Assembly: GCA_003242895.1 (NCBI GenBank)
Contig: QKMY01000062.1
Span: 1 to 64,000 of the forward strand
Reading direction: 5' to 3'
Source of the DNA: Candidatus Margulisiibacteriota bacterium
GTDB lineage: Bacteria; Margulisbacteria; Riflemargulisbacteria; GWF2-39-127
DNA length: 64,000 bases
This document shows, piece after piece, positions 17,568 to 26,561 of this stretch. Positions within the stretch are counted from its first letter, which is position 1. Every line of letters starts with the position of its first letter. The position numbers and the translations under genes were made by a program. The notes beneath the pieces were generated by a model that saw only the letters and a program-made list of their open reading frames with translations, searched no databases and was not told where the DNA came from.

Positions 17568-18090
17568 TGCAGATCCCTTCCTTCTTCAGATATTCCCTTA
17601 TCTTTATTTTTGACCGGTTCAACATCGATTTAACTGTCCCGATATTCACATTCATAATTTCCGATATCTCTTCGTACGGCAAGCCTTCAATTTCTCGAAG
17701 GACTATCACAGCTCGTTGGTTCGCATTAAGCGGTTTTAATAGATAATCAACAGATTCTTCTTTCCCTCTCATCGTTGTTTCATTCGATGGCTGCTGATCC
17801 CGAAAAAACAATCTCTCATTAAACCCGATGACATCTTTTATCATCTGTACCCGTTTTTGCTTTTTAAAAAAATTAATGGACGTCGTTATAGCTATCTTAT
17901 AAAGCCAGGTTTTTAAATAGTTCTGCCCATTTTCTTTATAAGCCGGGAGATACCGGTGAATTTTTACAAATATTTCTTGAAAAGCTTCTTCTCTATCCCA
18001 CTTATTCTGAAAATATTTACTCGTAATATTCCAGATAAACTCTTTATGTTCACTATATATTTCGTTAAAATGTTTTTCCATTATACTCAA
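17554..18090 (-). CDS. ECF RNA polymerase sigma factor (RpoE-like)
   Basis: A 178-residue sigma-70 family protein with only regions 2 and 4. Region 2 includes NKWDREEAFQEIFVKIHRYLP and LKTWLYKIAITTSINF. Region 4 includes VLREIEGLPYEEISEIMNVNIGTVKSMLNRSKIKIREYL, a helix-turn-helix that reads the -35 element. The start may be TTG at 18090 or ATG at 18081 (MEKHFNEIY); neither has a strong ribosome site, and the ATG is the more likely. It is followed by the anti-sigma and Spy-like genes, so the three form an envelope-stress unit. Confidence 0.93.
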   Translation of the reverse strand: MSIMEKHFNEIYSEHKEFIWNITSKYFQNKWDREEAFQEIFVKIHRYLPAYKENGQNYLKTWLYKIAITTSINFFKKQKRVQMIKDVIGFNERLFFRDQQPSNETTMRGKEESVDYLLKPLNANQRAVIVLREIEGLPYEEISEIMNVNIGTVKSMLNRSKIKIREYLKKEGICNGRD

Positions 18091-18208
18091 TCATATGCAC
18101 TTGCAAATTTTGTATCTCTATTCTAATCCGCCCTGTCCAAATAGCCAATACCGTAAACGTTCCACCAAGGTCCATGGCTTATTCATTTAAACAGTTAATA
18201 AAATTAAA

Positions 18209-18215
18209 AAGTTCC
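18209..18215 (-). promoter_or_regulatory. possible ECF-type -35 box upstream of the sigma factor
   Basis: GGAACTT on the minus strand, about 120 bases before the sigma gene, matches the sigma-E style -35 element. A second GGAACGT lies at 18163-18157. No confident matching -10 was found for either, so autoregulation is only suggested. Confidence 0.3.
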
Positions 18216-18308
18216 CATACTTTTCAGCTAAGAAACTAAAATAGGCGGGTTTACACCACGTATAACTCCGGGAAGTATCTGCACCCCTGAACGTGAATTT
18301 TGAAAAAA

Positions 18309-18337
18309 TTGAAATAGTATTCTAGTATTGATATAAT
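18309..18337 (+). promoter_or_regulatory. strong sigma-70 promoter of the Cache gene
   Basis: TTGAAA (18309-18314), a 17-base spacer ending in TGA, then TATAAT (18332-18337): both boxes and an extended -10. Predicted start near 18344, giving a leader of about 118 bases. Confidence 0.75.
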
Positions 18338-18338
18338 T

Positions 18339-18378
18339 GTAAAATACGTAAAAAACCACGTAGATATAAGTATTTTAC
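18339..18378 (+). repeat. inverted repeat at the transcription start of the Cache gene
   Basis: Perfect 9-bp arms GTAAAATAC (18339-18347) and GTATTTTAC (18370-18378) with a 22-base interval, beginning two bases after the -10. It could be an operator or a hairpin at the 5' end of the mRNA. Confidence 0.55.
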
Positions 18379-18461
18379 TTTAGTTACTGGAGGTGATTTA
18401 GACTTAAAGGTTATACGGTTATTAGGTTAAACTAATAAATTCATTAAAAGGAGCATTTAAA

Positions 18462-19013
18462 ATGAAAAAACCTAGCTTGATTATTTCAATGTTATTTACG
18501 ATATCTATGATGTTTGTTGTATCTTTACCTATAATTGGTAATGCTGCTGAAGTAATAAGTCCTGAACTTGTTAAGAAGAAAGTTAATGAAGCTGTTAAAT
18601 TACTGGAGAAAAAGGGCCCGGCTGCTTATGCTGAGCTAAGAGACCTAAAAGGGAAATTTATTTTTGCCCAGGGAGAGGGTTATATTTGGGTTCAGTCATT
18701 TGAGGGTAAAATGGTTATGCATCCGTTAAAACCTGCACTAGAAGGCAAAGAACTTTTTGATATGAGAGATCCTGCTGGCAATGTTATATTTAAGGATTTT
18801 TATGAAATGGTAAATAAAAATGGCGAAGGCTGGGTCCCATATACTTGGCCAAAAAATGGGGAAAAAGCTGGCTCACCTAAAATCTCCTATTGTAAAATGG
18901 TCACTATGGATGGAGAAAAATTTTTAGTAGCTTCAGGTTTATACGATGTATCTCCGGCTCAAATAAGAAAGAAATTTCCTAAAGATAAAGTAATGGTCAG
19001 AAATAAAAAATAA
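18462..19013 (+). CDS. secreted single-Cache-domain protein
   Basis: A 183-residue periplasmic protein consisting of a signal peptide (about 1-28, ending GNAAE) and one Cache_2-type ligand-binding domain. Landmarks are the VKLLEKKGPAAYAELRD helix, the YIWVQSFEGKMVMHPLKPALEGKELFDMRDPAGN loop and the final KMVTMDGEKFLVASGLYD strand. Such free Cache proteins bind small carboxylates or similar ligands. It has no membrane or signalling domain of its own, but a chemoreceptor lies downstream on the same strand, so it may present a ligand to that receptor. It has a good ribosome site (AAAAGGAG). Confidence 0.82.
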   Translation: MKKPSLIISMLFTISMMFVVSLPIIGNAAEVISPELVKKKVNEAVKLLEKKGPAAYAELRDLKGKFIFAQGEGYIWVQSFEGKMVMHPLKPALEGKELFDMRDPAGNVIFKDFYEMVNKNGEGWVPYTWPKNGEKAGSPKISYCKMVTMDGEKFLVASGLYDVSPAQIRKKFPKDKVMVRNKK

Positions 19014-19067
19014 AATACGAGTACAGATATTTTTAATGGGCACTAAAAGCACTTGAGGAAATAGAAA

Positions 19068-19133
19068 AGCTCCCCCCAATTTTTATAAAAGTGATTACTA
19101 ACAATAGTCCTCTAATAAAAAATTGGGGGAGCT
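19068..19133. repeat. inverted repeat with 19-base arms
   Basis: Arms AGCTCCCCCCAATTTTTAT (19068-19086) and ATAAAAAATTGGGGGAGCT (19115-19133) differ only by one C/T run-length shift and are separated by 28 bases. No T-run follows, so it is a poor terminator. It could be a small non-autonomous element, an insertion-sequence end or a long-loop mRNA hairpin after the Cache gene. Confidence 0.7.
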
Positions 19134-19444
19134 CTAAATTCACTAAGTGATCTGGGGATTTCCAATAAAAAGAAAGCAAAAATTAATAATGAATAAACGA
19201 ATTGTTAATAAAGTTAGCTTGAATGGTTTAAATCTTGATTCTATTGAAACTATTAGAACTTAAGCATTGAAATGGCGACGGAAGAAAGCTCAAAAAAATT
19301 ATATTATAATCAATTTATTTTTTCATGTTAGATAACATATTTAATTATATTAGAGGTTATATTTTAGAATTGAGAAAAAAAAACGGCGGAACCCATTGAA
19401 GGTATTTGCAACTGGAAAATTTCTTATTTGATAATGATATTTTT

Positions 19445-19474
19445 TTGATATGCTTATACCTATCATGTTATTAT
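19445..19474 (+). promoter_or_regulatory. promoter of the chemoreceptor gene
   Basis: TTGATA (19445-19450), 18-base spacer ending TGT, TATTAT (19469-19474). The start is predicted near 19481, about 25 bases before the ATG. Confidence 0.55.
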
Positions 19475-19505
19475 AGCATTTCTATTAATAAAAAAGGGGA
19501 ATTAA

Positions 19506-21638
19506 ATGATTAACGATCTTAGCTTGAAGAATAAAGTAATGGGTGGTTTTGTTTCCATAGCATTAATATCTGTATTTATAAGCGTTGTGTTTTTGATAGG
19601 TACAAGTCAGTCTAATTTTCTTGTTAATACTTTTTTTAAACAGGACATGCCTATTGTTAATAGTCTTTGGAATATGAATTTAATACAAGCTAAAACGATG
19701 GAGGACATAAGCGCACTGCTTAATCCGATGAAGTCTATTGACTCACGAAAGCAAATAGACATAAACATATTAAATAATTTAACCCTTTTAAATAAAGAAA
19801 TAAAATCAATAGAACAATTTAATGTAATGAAAGCACATAATGAGTGGAATGCTTTTATTTTAGCGCAGAAAAATTGGAGTGAAAGTATTAAATCCTTGCT
19901 TGAAATTGAGCAAGAATATGAAAATTTGAATATTGAAAATCCATACCAGCAGGAAATTGATGTCCTTGTAATTGGCGTTGATCAGGGAACTCAAGCTGTT
20001 GATGCTGAAAAAGCCATCAAATTGTTAAAGAAAATGGATCAACTGGTAAAAAGTCAAATTGACAAAAATAATGAAGATTTTTATAAGTCATTGCAGATTA
20101 TTGTACAAAGTAATATTGAGAACGTAAAAAAATCTTCAAATAAAGTCATTCAAATGAATTCGATAGGAATGCTGGTAGCTTGTGTCGCAATATTTATTGC
20201 CATTTTATTTGCTGTTATTATAGCGCTTTACTTGTCTAAAGAAATGCGTAAACCTATAATATTAACAAATAATGTTTTAGTTGAAATTGCTAATGGTAAT
20301 TTCGTTGTCGAGATAAATAATGGTGTTGGTGAGAATGCTGGCGCTTTAAGGAAAATGACTGAGAAATTAAGAGAAACAATTCGTCACGTACTTAATTCAA
20401 CTACTGAAGTGCGTCAGGAATTTAAAAAACTGCAAATAGTGTCAAAAGACTCGATGAGTTCTGTTTCTCAAATTACTGTTGCAATAACGGATGTAGCGGC
20501 AGGATCATGTAAACAACTTAATGCTGTGAATAAAATCAAGAAGGAGCTAGATATCATAAAGCAAGAACTTCTGTTGGTATCTGGCGGAGCACAACGTCAG
20601 GTTGCAACAACTAAAACAACGGCAGAAACCATTAGTCAAAACGACATAGAAATAAGTAATATTGCGAAGGTAACAAGACAACAATCTGTTGACATTGAAA
20701 ACACAAAAAAAATAATCAATCAAATGAATAACGCAATTAATCAGGTTGCGGAGGATACATCGCATGTTGCTGCAAATTCCAACCAAACGGCTTCTGTTGC
20801 AAAAGAAGGTGAAATAATTGTATCTAATACTATTATTGCGATTGATAAAATTAAAGAAACAGTATTGCTAGCTGCGGAAAAAATTACTGAATTAGGGAAA
20901 AGTTCAGCACAGATTGAAAGCATCATAGAAGTTATTGATGATATAGCAGGGCAGACTAATTTATTAGCTTTAAATGCTGCAATCGAAGCTGCGCGTGCCG
21001 GTGAACATGGTAGAGGATTCTCAGTTGTTGCTGATGAAGTTCGTAAGCTTGCGGAAAGGTCAGGGAAAGCGACGAAAGAAATAGCCACTTTGATCAAACA
21101 AATACAGCGGGATACAAATACCGCAGTTGAGTCAATGGCAAATGGGACCACAGAAGTGCAAACAGGTGCTAACCTGGGCCATCAGGCAAATATAGCACTT
21201 AAGAAAATCATAGATGCTGTAAAGAATACCGTTATTCAGATCCAGAATATTTCTGCTGCTACTGAAGAAATGACGGCATCAAGCGAACAAGTTGTAAGTA
21301 CTATGAATAATCTTACCCACAACATCGAAATTAATAATAACTCGATGCAGGCTTTGACAAGTCGGTCAAAAGATGTTGTTAATGCGATATCTAATATACA
21401 ATCAATTTCCGAAGATAATTTTCAAGCAACTGAAAGTATCAAGCAGCGATTTACTGATACGGCAGTTAATATTAATGAAATTGCAAAAATTTCTGAAGAT
21501 AACTCAGCTTCAACTGAAGAGGTTTCTGGTTCAGCAGAAGAAGTCCTGGCAACAATTGAAACATTTTCAGGGAAAATTAGTGATCTAGAGCTTACAACCA
21601 GGACATTGGAAGATAAAGTCAGTGTTTTTACTATTTAG
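19506..21638 (+). CDS. methyl-accepting chemotaxis protein (four-helix-bundle sensor type)
   Basis: A 710-residue transmembrane chemoreceptor. Membrane segments lie at about 11-30 and 218-243, enclosing a periplasmic helical sensor of about 185 residues without a Cache fold. A HAMP domain follows (about 244-297), then the long cytoplasmic coiled coil. The signalling hairpin tip is intact near residue 480 ([21 protein letters not shown]) and contacts CheA and CheW. No C-terminal CheR/CheB-docking pentapeptide is seen. It is far from the che operon and is flanked by an inverted repeat and an IS fossil, so it may be an accessory receptor. The ribosome site AAGGGGA is well placed. Confidence 0.95.
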   Translation: MINDLSLKNKVMGGFVSIALISVFISVVFLIGTSQSNFLVNTFFKQDMPIVNSLWNMNLIQAKTMEDISALLNPMKSIDSRKQIDINILNNLTLLNKEIKSIEQFNVMKAHNEWNAFILAQKNWSESIKSLLEIEQEYENLNIENPYQQEIDVLVIGVDQGTQAVDAEKAIKLLKKMDQLVKSQIDKNNEDFYKSLQIIVQSNIENVKKSSNKVIQMNSIGMLVACVAIFIAILFAVIIALYLSKEMRKPIILTNNVLVEIANGNFVVEINNGVGENAGALRKMTEKLRETIRHVLNSTTEVRQEFKKLQIVSKDSMSSVSQITVAITDVAAGSCKQLNAVNKIKKELDIIKQELLLVSGGAQRQVATTKTTAETISQNDIEISNIAKVTRQQSVDIENTKKIINQMNNAINQVAEDTSHVAANSNQTASVAKEGEIIVSNTIIAIDKIKETVLLAAEKITELGKSSAQIESIIEVIDDIAGQTNLLALNAAIEAARAGEHGRGFSVVADEVRKLAERSGKATKEIATLIKQIQRDTNTAVESMANGTTEVQTGANLGHQANIALKKIIDAVKNTVIQIQNISAATEEMTASSEQVVSTMNNLTHNIEINNNSMQALTSRSKDVVNAISNIQSISEDNFQATESIKQRFTDTAVNINEIAKISEDNSASTEEVSGSAEEVLATIETFSGKISDLELTTRTLEDKVSVFTI

Positions 21639-21658
21639 CAGCAATTGATAACTTCAGA

Positions 21659-21905
21659 TGCCAGTTTCGCACCCCATCCAGCAAATGACTTACTTAGAGT
21701 TAGATTTAAGGAAGTCATTTGCTAACGGAACATTTCCTAACAACTCATGCGGTCTTTCGTTATTATATATATTGATCCAGTGTTATGTTCTTTCTCTCAC
21801 CGCCGATAATCTTTTAAACACATACACAAGTAGCTCTTCGCCTATTATACTCTCTGATTTGTCCAAGTTGACGTTTCCGTTAACCAAATCATACAGCCTG
21901 GGTTA
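21659..21905 (-). pseudogene. truncated IS3-family insertion sequence (transposase C terminus)
   Basis: On the minus strand, 21782-21690 encodes HWINIYNNERPHELLGNVPL followed by about ten residues and a stop. The YNNERPHELLG block is the signature of the C-terminal end of IS3-type DDE transposases. The sequence beyond the stop ends at 21659 in TGCCAGTTTCGCACCCC, which has the 5'-TG and C-rich look of an IS3-family terminal repeat. Upstream in the same frame, after a stop at 21785-21783, lies another open piece (21905-21786, RLYDLVNGNVNLDKSES) that I do not recognise. The catalytic core is missing, so the element is dead. Confidence 0.72.
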
Positions 21906-21975
21906 AGCCAACAACTACCAAGCCGGCACAATCACATTTACCTAATATAACAATACTATGAATTAAATTATTTTT

Positions 21976-21984
21976 TGATATAAT
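21976..21984 (+). promoter_or_regulatory. extended -10 promoter of the gld operon
   Basis: TGA-TATAAT (hexamer at 21979-21984), about 65 bases before gldA. A second TATAAT at 22025-22030 is closer to the start codon but lacks the TGn extension. Confidence 0.45.
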
Positions 21985-22049
21985 CAATACTGGCATCATA
22001 GCTTATGCCAAAATAGTAAATGCATATAATATAGAAACAAGGAAAATGC

Positions 22050-23003
22050 ATGATACGTGTAGAAAATTTAACGAAAAATTATGGCAAGTCCAGAGGCGTC
22101 TCAGACATATCCTTCACTGTAAACAAAGGTGAAGTTGTTGGATTCCTTGGCCCTAACGGAGCCGGTAAAACAACCACAATGAAAATACTCACCGGATATT
22201 TTGCCCAAACACATGGAAAAGCTTACATTGCAGGAATTGACGTACTCAAAGATCCGCTGGGAGTAAAAAGGCAAACCGGATATTTGCCGGAAAACACACC
22301 TCTTTACCAAGACATGGGAGTCATCGAATACCTCAAGTTCATTGCACAACTACGCCAAATCCACCCTTCAAAAATCAGAGAACATCTGGCAAAAGTTATT
22401 GAAGATTGCGGTCTGAAAGAAGTTTTGCACAAAGATATTTACGAGCTGTCAAAAGGATACAGGCAAAGGGTTGGAATAGCTCAGGCGCTCATCCACGAAC
22501 CTGCAATCCTGATCCTCGACGAACCCACAAGCGGACTTGATCCGAGCCAGATAATAGATATCCGTAATCTAATAAAAAAACTAGGACAGGAAAAAACAAT
22601 CATCTTGAGTACGCACATACTCCCGGAAGTCTCAGCCACTTGCAACAGGATCATCATTATCAATAATGGCAAAATCGTAGCCTCCGGCACACCCAAAGAG
22701 TTATCGAAAAGCCAATCAAGTGGTACAATAATAAAGTTAACCTTTAAAGGAGATTTTCATTATTTCTCAAAATTACTCAAGAAAAAGTATGGTTATGACA
22801 TTGTCATTGAACAAAAAAAGTACAAATCCTCGGGCTGGCTTAGATTAACAATCCAATTATCGCAAGAGAGTGTTAATTCGGAGGAAATATTCTCTATAGT
22901 CGCCCAGAACAAGTGGCTGTTATCGGAATTAAAAGCGCAAGAGCTTACGCTCGAAGATATTTTTCTTAACATAACAACACAGGAGAACCAAGAGGTCCAA
23001 TGA
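22050..23003 (+). CDS. gldA: ABC transporter ATP-binding protein, GldA-like
   Basis: A 317-residue ATPase. Walker A is GPNGAGKTTTMK, the signature region is LSKGYRQRVGIAQAL (the KGYRQR form typical of the GldA/NatA/CcmA group), and Walker B is ILILDEPTSGLDP. A C-terminal regulatory extension of about 90 residues follows. Together with the next three genes it matches the GldA-GldF-GldG set first defined in Flavobacterium gliding and found widely in non-gliding bacteria. The stop overlaps the start of gldF by four bases (ATGA), indicating coupled translation. Confidence 0.9.
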   Translation: MIRVENLTKNYGKSRGVSDISFTVNKGEVVGFLGPNGAGKTTTMKILTGYFAQTHGKAYIAGIDVLKDPLGVKRQTGYLPENTPLYQDMGVIEYLKFIAQLRQIHPSKIREHLAKVIEDCGLKEVLHKDIYELSKGYRQRVGIAQALIHEPAILILDEPTSGLDPSQIIDIRNLIKKLGQEKTIILSTHILPEVSATCNRIIIINNGKIVASGTPKELSKSQSSGTIIKLTFKGDFHYFSKLLKKKYGYDIVIEQKKYKSSGWLRLTIQLSQESVNSEEIFSIVAQNKWLLSELKAQELTLEDIFLNITTQENQEVQ

Positions 23004-23716
23004 AAATAATCTGGATAATATTTAAAAAGGAATTCACCTCCTATTTCACATCTCCGATAGCCTACATTTACATCTCTATATTCACGCTGTTTACCGGATG
23101 GTTTTTCTTTCGCGGCTTCTTTTTATACGGACAAGCAACAATGCGGGAATTTTTCTCTCTGTTGCCCTGGATATTTTTATTTTTTATCCCGGCAGTAACA
23201 ATGAGGACCTGGTCAGAAGAAAAAAAAATGGATACGATCGAGATACTATTAACCTTACCAGTTAAGGATTACCAGGTAATCATGGGAAAATACTTTGCAA
23301 GCCTCCTGTTGGTAACGATAGCGATATTCTTAACACTTCCTCTTTATCTTGTCGTTTCACTGCTCGGCAGTCCGGACCATGGGGTTATTGTCTGCGGCTA
23401 TCTTGGCAGCGTCTTACTCGGTGCGGCGTATTTATCCATCGGGTCGTTTGTCTCCAGTCTCAGTGAAAACCAGATTGTTGCGTTTATTCTTGGCGTAACG
23501 TTATCCTTTATTCTTTTTATCTTAGGAGAGAACATCGTATTATATTCTTTACCATATTCGGTCTCAACAGTCCTTCACTATCTGGGTCTAGGGTCTCATT
23601 TCGAAAGCATCAGCCGGGGGGTCCTTGATAGCAGAGATATCGTTTATTATATCTCTATAATTTTCTTTTTTATTTATTTAAATATGCAGTCACTGGAAAA
23701 ACGTAAATGGCAATAA
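23000..23716 (+). CDS. gldF: ABC transporter permease, GldF-like
   Basis: A 238-residue inner-membrane protein with about six hydrophobic segments. Characteristic blocks are the N-terminal FKKEFTSYFTSPIAYIYISIF and FIPAVTMRTWSEEKKMDTIEILLTLPV, which are strongly conserved in GldF and ABC-2 type permeases. It overlaps gldG by ten bases and gldA by four. The substrate of GldAFG is not established in any organism that I can name. Confidence 0.9.
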   Translation: MKIIWIIFKKEFTSYFTSPIAYIYISIFTLFTGWFFFRGFFLYGQATMREFFSLLPWIFLFFIPAVTMRTWSEEKKMDTIEILLTLPVKDYQVIMGKYFASLLLVTIAIFLTLPLYLVVSLLGSPDHGVIVCGYLGSVLLGAAYLSIGSFVSSLSENQIVAFILGVTLSFILFILGENIVLYSLPYSVSTVLHYLGLGSHFESISRGVLDSRDIVYYISIIFFFIYLNMQSLEKRKWQ

Positions 23717-25272
23717 TACTTGATCGCCTAAAAAAATATAAACCATCTGTTACGACAATCATTTATTCAAAAATATTGTTAGTATCGACAATCCTTATCT
23801 TACTCAATGTTATCTCCTCAAAAATTTTCTTTCGCGCTGATCTGACAGAAAACAATATTTACACTATCTCAGCCTCAACAAAAAAAATTCTCACCAATCT
23901 TGATGACGTCATTTCGGTTAATGTTTATTTCTCTAAAGAATTGCCGGCTTCGTTTGTTAACTTAAAACGACAAGTCACGGATATAATGGAAGAATACAGG
24001 ATATGTTCGAACAACAAAATCAAATATCAATTTATCGATCCGGCAGAAGATCCGGAAACAACGTCCAAAGCGCAAAAAATCGGCATACCTGAAATACAGA
24101 TGAATGTCATCGAAAAAGACAAACGCGAAGTAAAGATGGGATATCTTGGTCTTGCGCTATTCTATGAAGACAAAACTGAAGTTATCCCGGTTATCCAGAA
24201 TACAGTCAATCTCGAGTATGATTTGACAAGCCTTATACTGAAAATAACCAGAAAAAGCAATTTTACCATCGCATATCTCAGCGGAAGCGGCGAACGAAAC
24301 CTGAGCAGCGAATATCGCCTTTTAAATGAAGGTCTATCTAAGCAATACAATATAAAGGAAGTAAGCATTGCAAAAGGACAACGTTTCCCCCAGAACGCCA
24401 TGGCCTTAATTGTGGCTGGCCCTGAAAACACCTCTGAAGAAGAAAAATACGCAATCGACCAGTTCATTATGCAAGGGAAAAAAGCAATTTTCCTTATTGA
24501 CACCCTTAGAATAGAAAACCTTAATGCAGCCACAAAAAATACAAATATTGCGGAACTGCTCGACAATTACGGAGTAAAAATAAAGACCAACCTTGTTCTC
24601 GACAAAAGCAATACAAGCGTAGCCTTCAACAGCGGATTCATAACCTTCTCCATCCCCTACCCGCTCTGGCCAAAGCTCATAAACAGCAATTTCGACAAAG
24701 AAAATCCAATTACATCCAGGCTTGATAGCATCGTTCTTCCCTGGGCAAGCTCCTTAATTGACAAAAAATCTCCGGGAATATCCTTCACTCCTTTACTATC
24801 CACAACGGAAAAAGCCTGGACCCAGGACAAAGATTTCGACCTGAACCCCCAACAGGAATTCCTCTACCAAAACACCGGCAAGCACACAATTGGAGCGATC
24901 CTCAAAGGCCGCTTCCACAGTTTTTACAAGAACAGGCCAGACGCAAAACAGCTTAGTCCTCAGACAAGTATTATTGTCGTCGGTGATTCCGACTTCTTAC
25001 TCGATGATATAGCCAGGAGATTTTCCGGCAACCTTAACTTTCTTATGAATGCAGTAGATTTTATTGCTATCGGAGATGACCTCATCTCAATAAGGGCAAA
25101 AAACATCAAAGATAAGCCGCTCAGTGACATTAACAACAAAATAAAAGTACTCATAAAATTTATTGCAACGTCAACCGGCACCCTCATTATAATGGTTGTC
25201 GGTTACTTCAGGTATAATTTGAGAAAAAAATTCAAACAGAGAATCTCATCTGAACAAAATTCAATCTCATAG
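23707..25272 (+). CDS. gldG: GldG-like ABC-associated protein
   Basis: A 521-residue protein with an N-terminal membrane segment (about 22-42), a large periplasmic domain of the ABC_transp_aux type, including VNVYFSKELPASF and YRFIDPAEDPET-like blocks, and one C-terminal membrane helix near 485-503. It is the third member of the GldAFG complex and is probably co-translated with gldF. The length agrees with the family. A role in moving a surface component is inferred. Confidence 0.88.
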   Translation: MAIILDRLKKYKPSVTTIIYSKILLVSTILILLNVISSKIFFRADLTENNIYTISASTKKILTNLDDVISVNVYFSKELPASFVNLKRQVTDIMEEYRICSNNKIKYQFIDPAEDPETTSKAQKIGIPEIQMNVIEKDKREVKMGYLGLALFYEDKTEVIPVIQNTVNLEYDLTSLILKITRKSNFTIAYLSGSGERNLSSEYRLLNEGLSKQYNIKEVSIAKGQRFPQNAMALIVAGPENTSEEEKYAIDQFIMQGKKAIFLIDTLRIENLNAATKNTNIAELLDNYGVKIKTNLVLDKSNTSVAFNSGFITFSIPYPLWPKLINSNFDKENPITSRLDSIVLPWASSLIDKKSPGISFTPLLSTTEKAWTQDKDFDLNPQQEFLYQNTGKHTIGAILKGRFHSFYKNRPDAKQLSPQTSIIVVGDSDFLLDDIARRFSGNLNFLMNAVDFIAIGDDLISIRAKNIKDKPLSDINNKIKVLIKFIATSTGTLIIMVVGYFRYNLRKKFKQRISSEQNSIS

Positions 25273-25344
25273 GAATATTTCGTTCGGGACAAAAGCTTCA
25301 TCGGAAAGTTTTTCTTAGTACTCTCGACAATATTCTCGATTGAT

Positions 25345-25396
25345 GGTACCTTTTGAATAATCAGCACTTTAATGTGTTAGCAACAAAAAAGGTACC
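25345..25396 (+). repeat. inverted repeat between gldG and the DUF4340 gene
   Basis: GGTACCTTTT (25345-25354) and AAAAGGTACC (25387-25396) form a perfect 10-bp stem with a 32-base loop that contains a smaller GCAC/GTGT pairing. It ends ten bases before the next start codon, so it may modulate expression of that gene rather than terminate transcription. Confidence 0.55.
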
Positions 25397-25406
25397 GTAG
25401 CCTAGC

Positions 25407-26315
25407 ATGAAAAAATACTATATTAAATTATTTCTCGCAATTATCGTTCTCGCAATTATTGCAATTATTGTATCAAAACCTCTTTATACATCGCGCAAAG
25501 CTGATACGGCATCGAACAGCCAATTAGAGATTAAGGCACAAGAAGAAATCAAAATACGAAAAGGCTCCACATCACTCTATCTCATCAAAGCAAAAGAACA
25601 CGTGTGGGAAACCAACGACGAAGATGCCTTAAAAATCAATATGACCATGCTTAATAAACTCATGAAAACAATTAACGGATTCAAGTATCATGAGATTATC
25701 TCAGAAAATCCTCAAAAATATGAATACTTTAACGTCACTGACGAAACTGCTTTTGTTTTCTGTACCTTCAAACATTCCCAATTAACCAGCAAGTTTTATA
25801 TTGGAAAACATAACCCGCAGTACAATTCAACATTCATAAGGAAAGAAAAACAGCCTCAAGTCTTTCAGGAAAATGGAGAACTGGCTGATTCATTCCAGCC
25901 TGAACGCCAACGATGGATCGAGAACACAATACCCCTAATTGATGAACCCTCGATAAACAGAATTACCATAAAATTCCCTGACAAGAAAATAGTATACGAA
26001 AAAACCACCAGCAACAACTGGCTGGCGGAAAACCACAAATCATATACGAAACAAGCAACTAAGCTACTCGAAACATTTCACAATTTAGTTGTAGAAAAAC
26101 AAGTTCCCAGGAAAGAAATAAAAAAAATGCTTCCGAAACACGAAACATATTCGATAGATTTCGGGCAGACCAATCAAAAAAGCACCACCTATATGATTTA
26201 TCTTCTTGATGATTATGGAGTTTACCTAAAAGACCAGAAAGAATCATATATATATAAGGTCGACAAGCAGGCTATTTACCCCATCAGTTCCTCCAATTAT
26301 TACGAGGGTCTATGA
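25407..26315 (+). CDS. DUF4340-type membrane-anchored periplasmic protein
   Basis: A 302-residue protein with one N-terminal membrane segment (about 5-25) followed by a lysine-rich periplasmic region. DUF4340 proteins typically follow gldA-gldF-gldG, and the repeating layout of beta strands around KIRKGSTSLYLIKAKEHVW and WLAENHKSYTKQATKLLETFHNLV fits that family. The ribosome site is poor and the start lies next to an inverted repeat. The function is unknown; it is probably an accessory part of the Gld ABC system. Confidence 0.7.
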   Translation: MKKYYIKLFLAIIVLAIIAIIVSKPLYTSRKADTASNSQLEIKAQEEIKIRKGSTSLYLIKAKEHVWETNDEDALKINMTMLNKLMKTINGFKYHEIISENPQKYEYFNVTDETAFVFCTFKHSQLTSKFYIGKHNPQYNSTFIRKEKQPQVFQENGELADSFQPERQRWIENTIPLIDEPSINRITIKFPDKKIVYEKTTSNNWLAENHKSYTKQATKLLETFHNLVVEKQVPRKEIKKMLPKHETYSIDFGQTNQKSTTYMIYLLDDYGVYLKDQKESYIYKVDKQAIYPISSSNYYEGL

Positions 26316-26561
26316 CAAATAATGAGAGCTTCATGGTAGCATTGTGATGCCCGGCAAAAAGTTATCCCGGGTAAAACACTCGTCCCCTAATTTCCTTTCA
26401 AAAGAAAATAAACTGATGCTTTTTCTTGACCGGTATATTATTACTATGTTACCCTATTATTAATCGTTGATTATTTCTTGCTGGAATATGCTGGGCCTCA
26501 ACAAGCTCCTGCTCGGCAAAAGTATAAAACATCCGCAATCAACAACAAAATGGTGGAATAA

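Larger units (their letters stand above)
18091..18461. other. 371-base divergent control region between the ECF sigma operon and the Cache gene
   Basis: No gene. It holds candidate GGAAC boxes for the sigma operon on the minus strand (18215-18209 and 18163-18157) and the promoter and leader of the Cache gene on the plus strand, described separately. Confidence 0.6.
19014..19505. other. 492-base region with inverted repeat and decayed sequence
   Basis: No supported gene. A frame from 19189 (ATG) runs 24 codons to a stop at 19261-19263 and continues in frame as ALKWRRKKAQKN before further stops, which resembles a decayed coding remnant, family not recognised. An inverted repeat and the chemoreceptor promoter are listed separately. 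Confidence 0.45.
21639..22049. other. 411-base region between chemoreceptor and gldA
   Basis: Contains the IS3-family fossil and the gldA promoter described separately, and no intact gene. A plus-strand open frame of 82 codons here is the complement of the fossil and shows no coding features. Confidence 0.6.

Noticed and set aside
18157-18163. second GGAACGT box as the true ECF promoter
   Set aside because: No convincing -10 at 16-17 bases, so it is mentioned but not called separately.
21658-21906. plus-strand 82-codon gene after the chemoreceptor
   Set aside because: The minus strand carries recognisable transposase sequence over the same bases, so this frame is a shadow.
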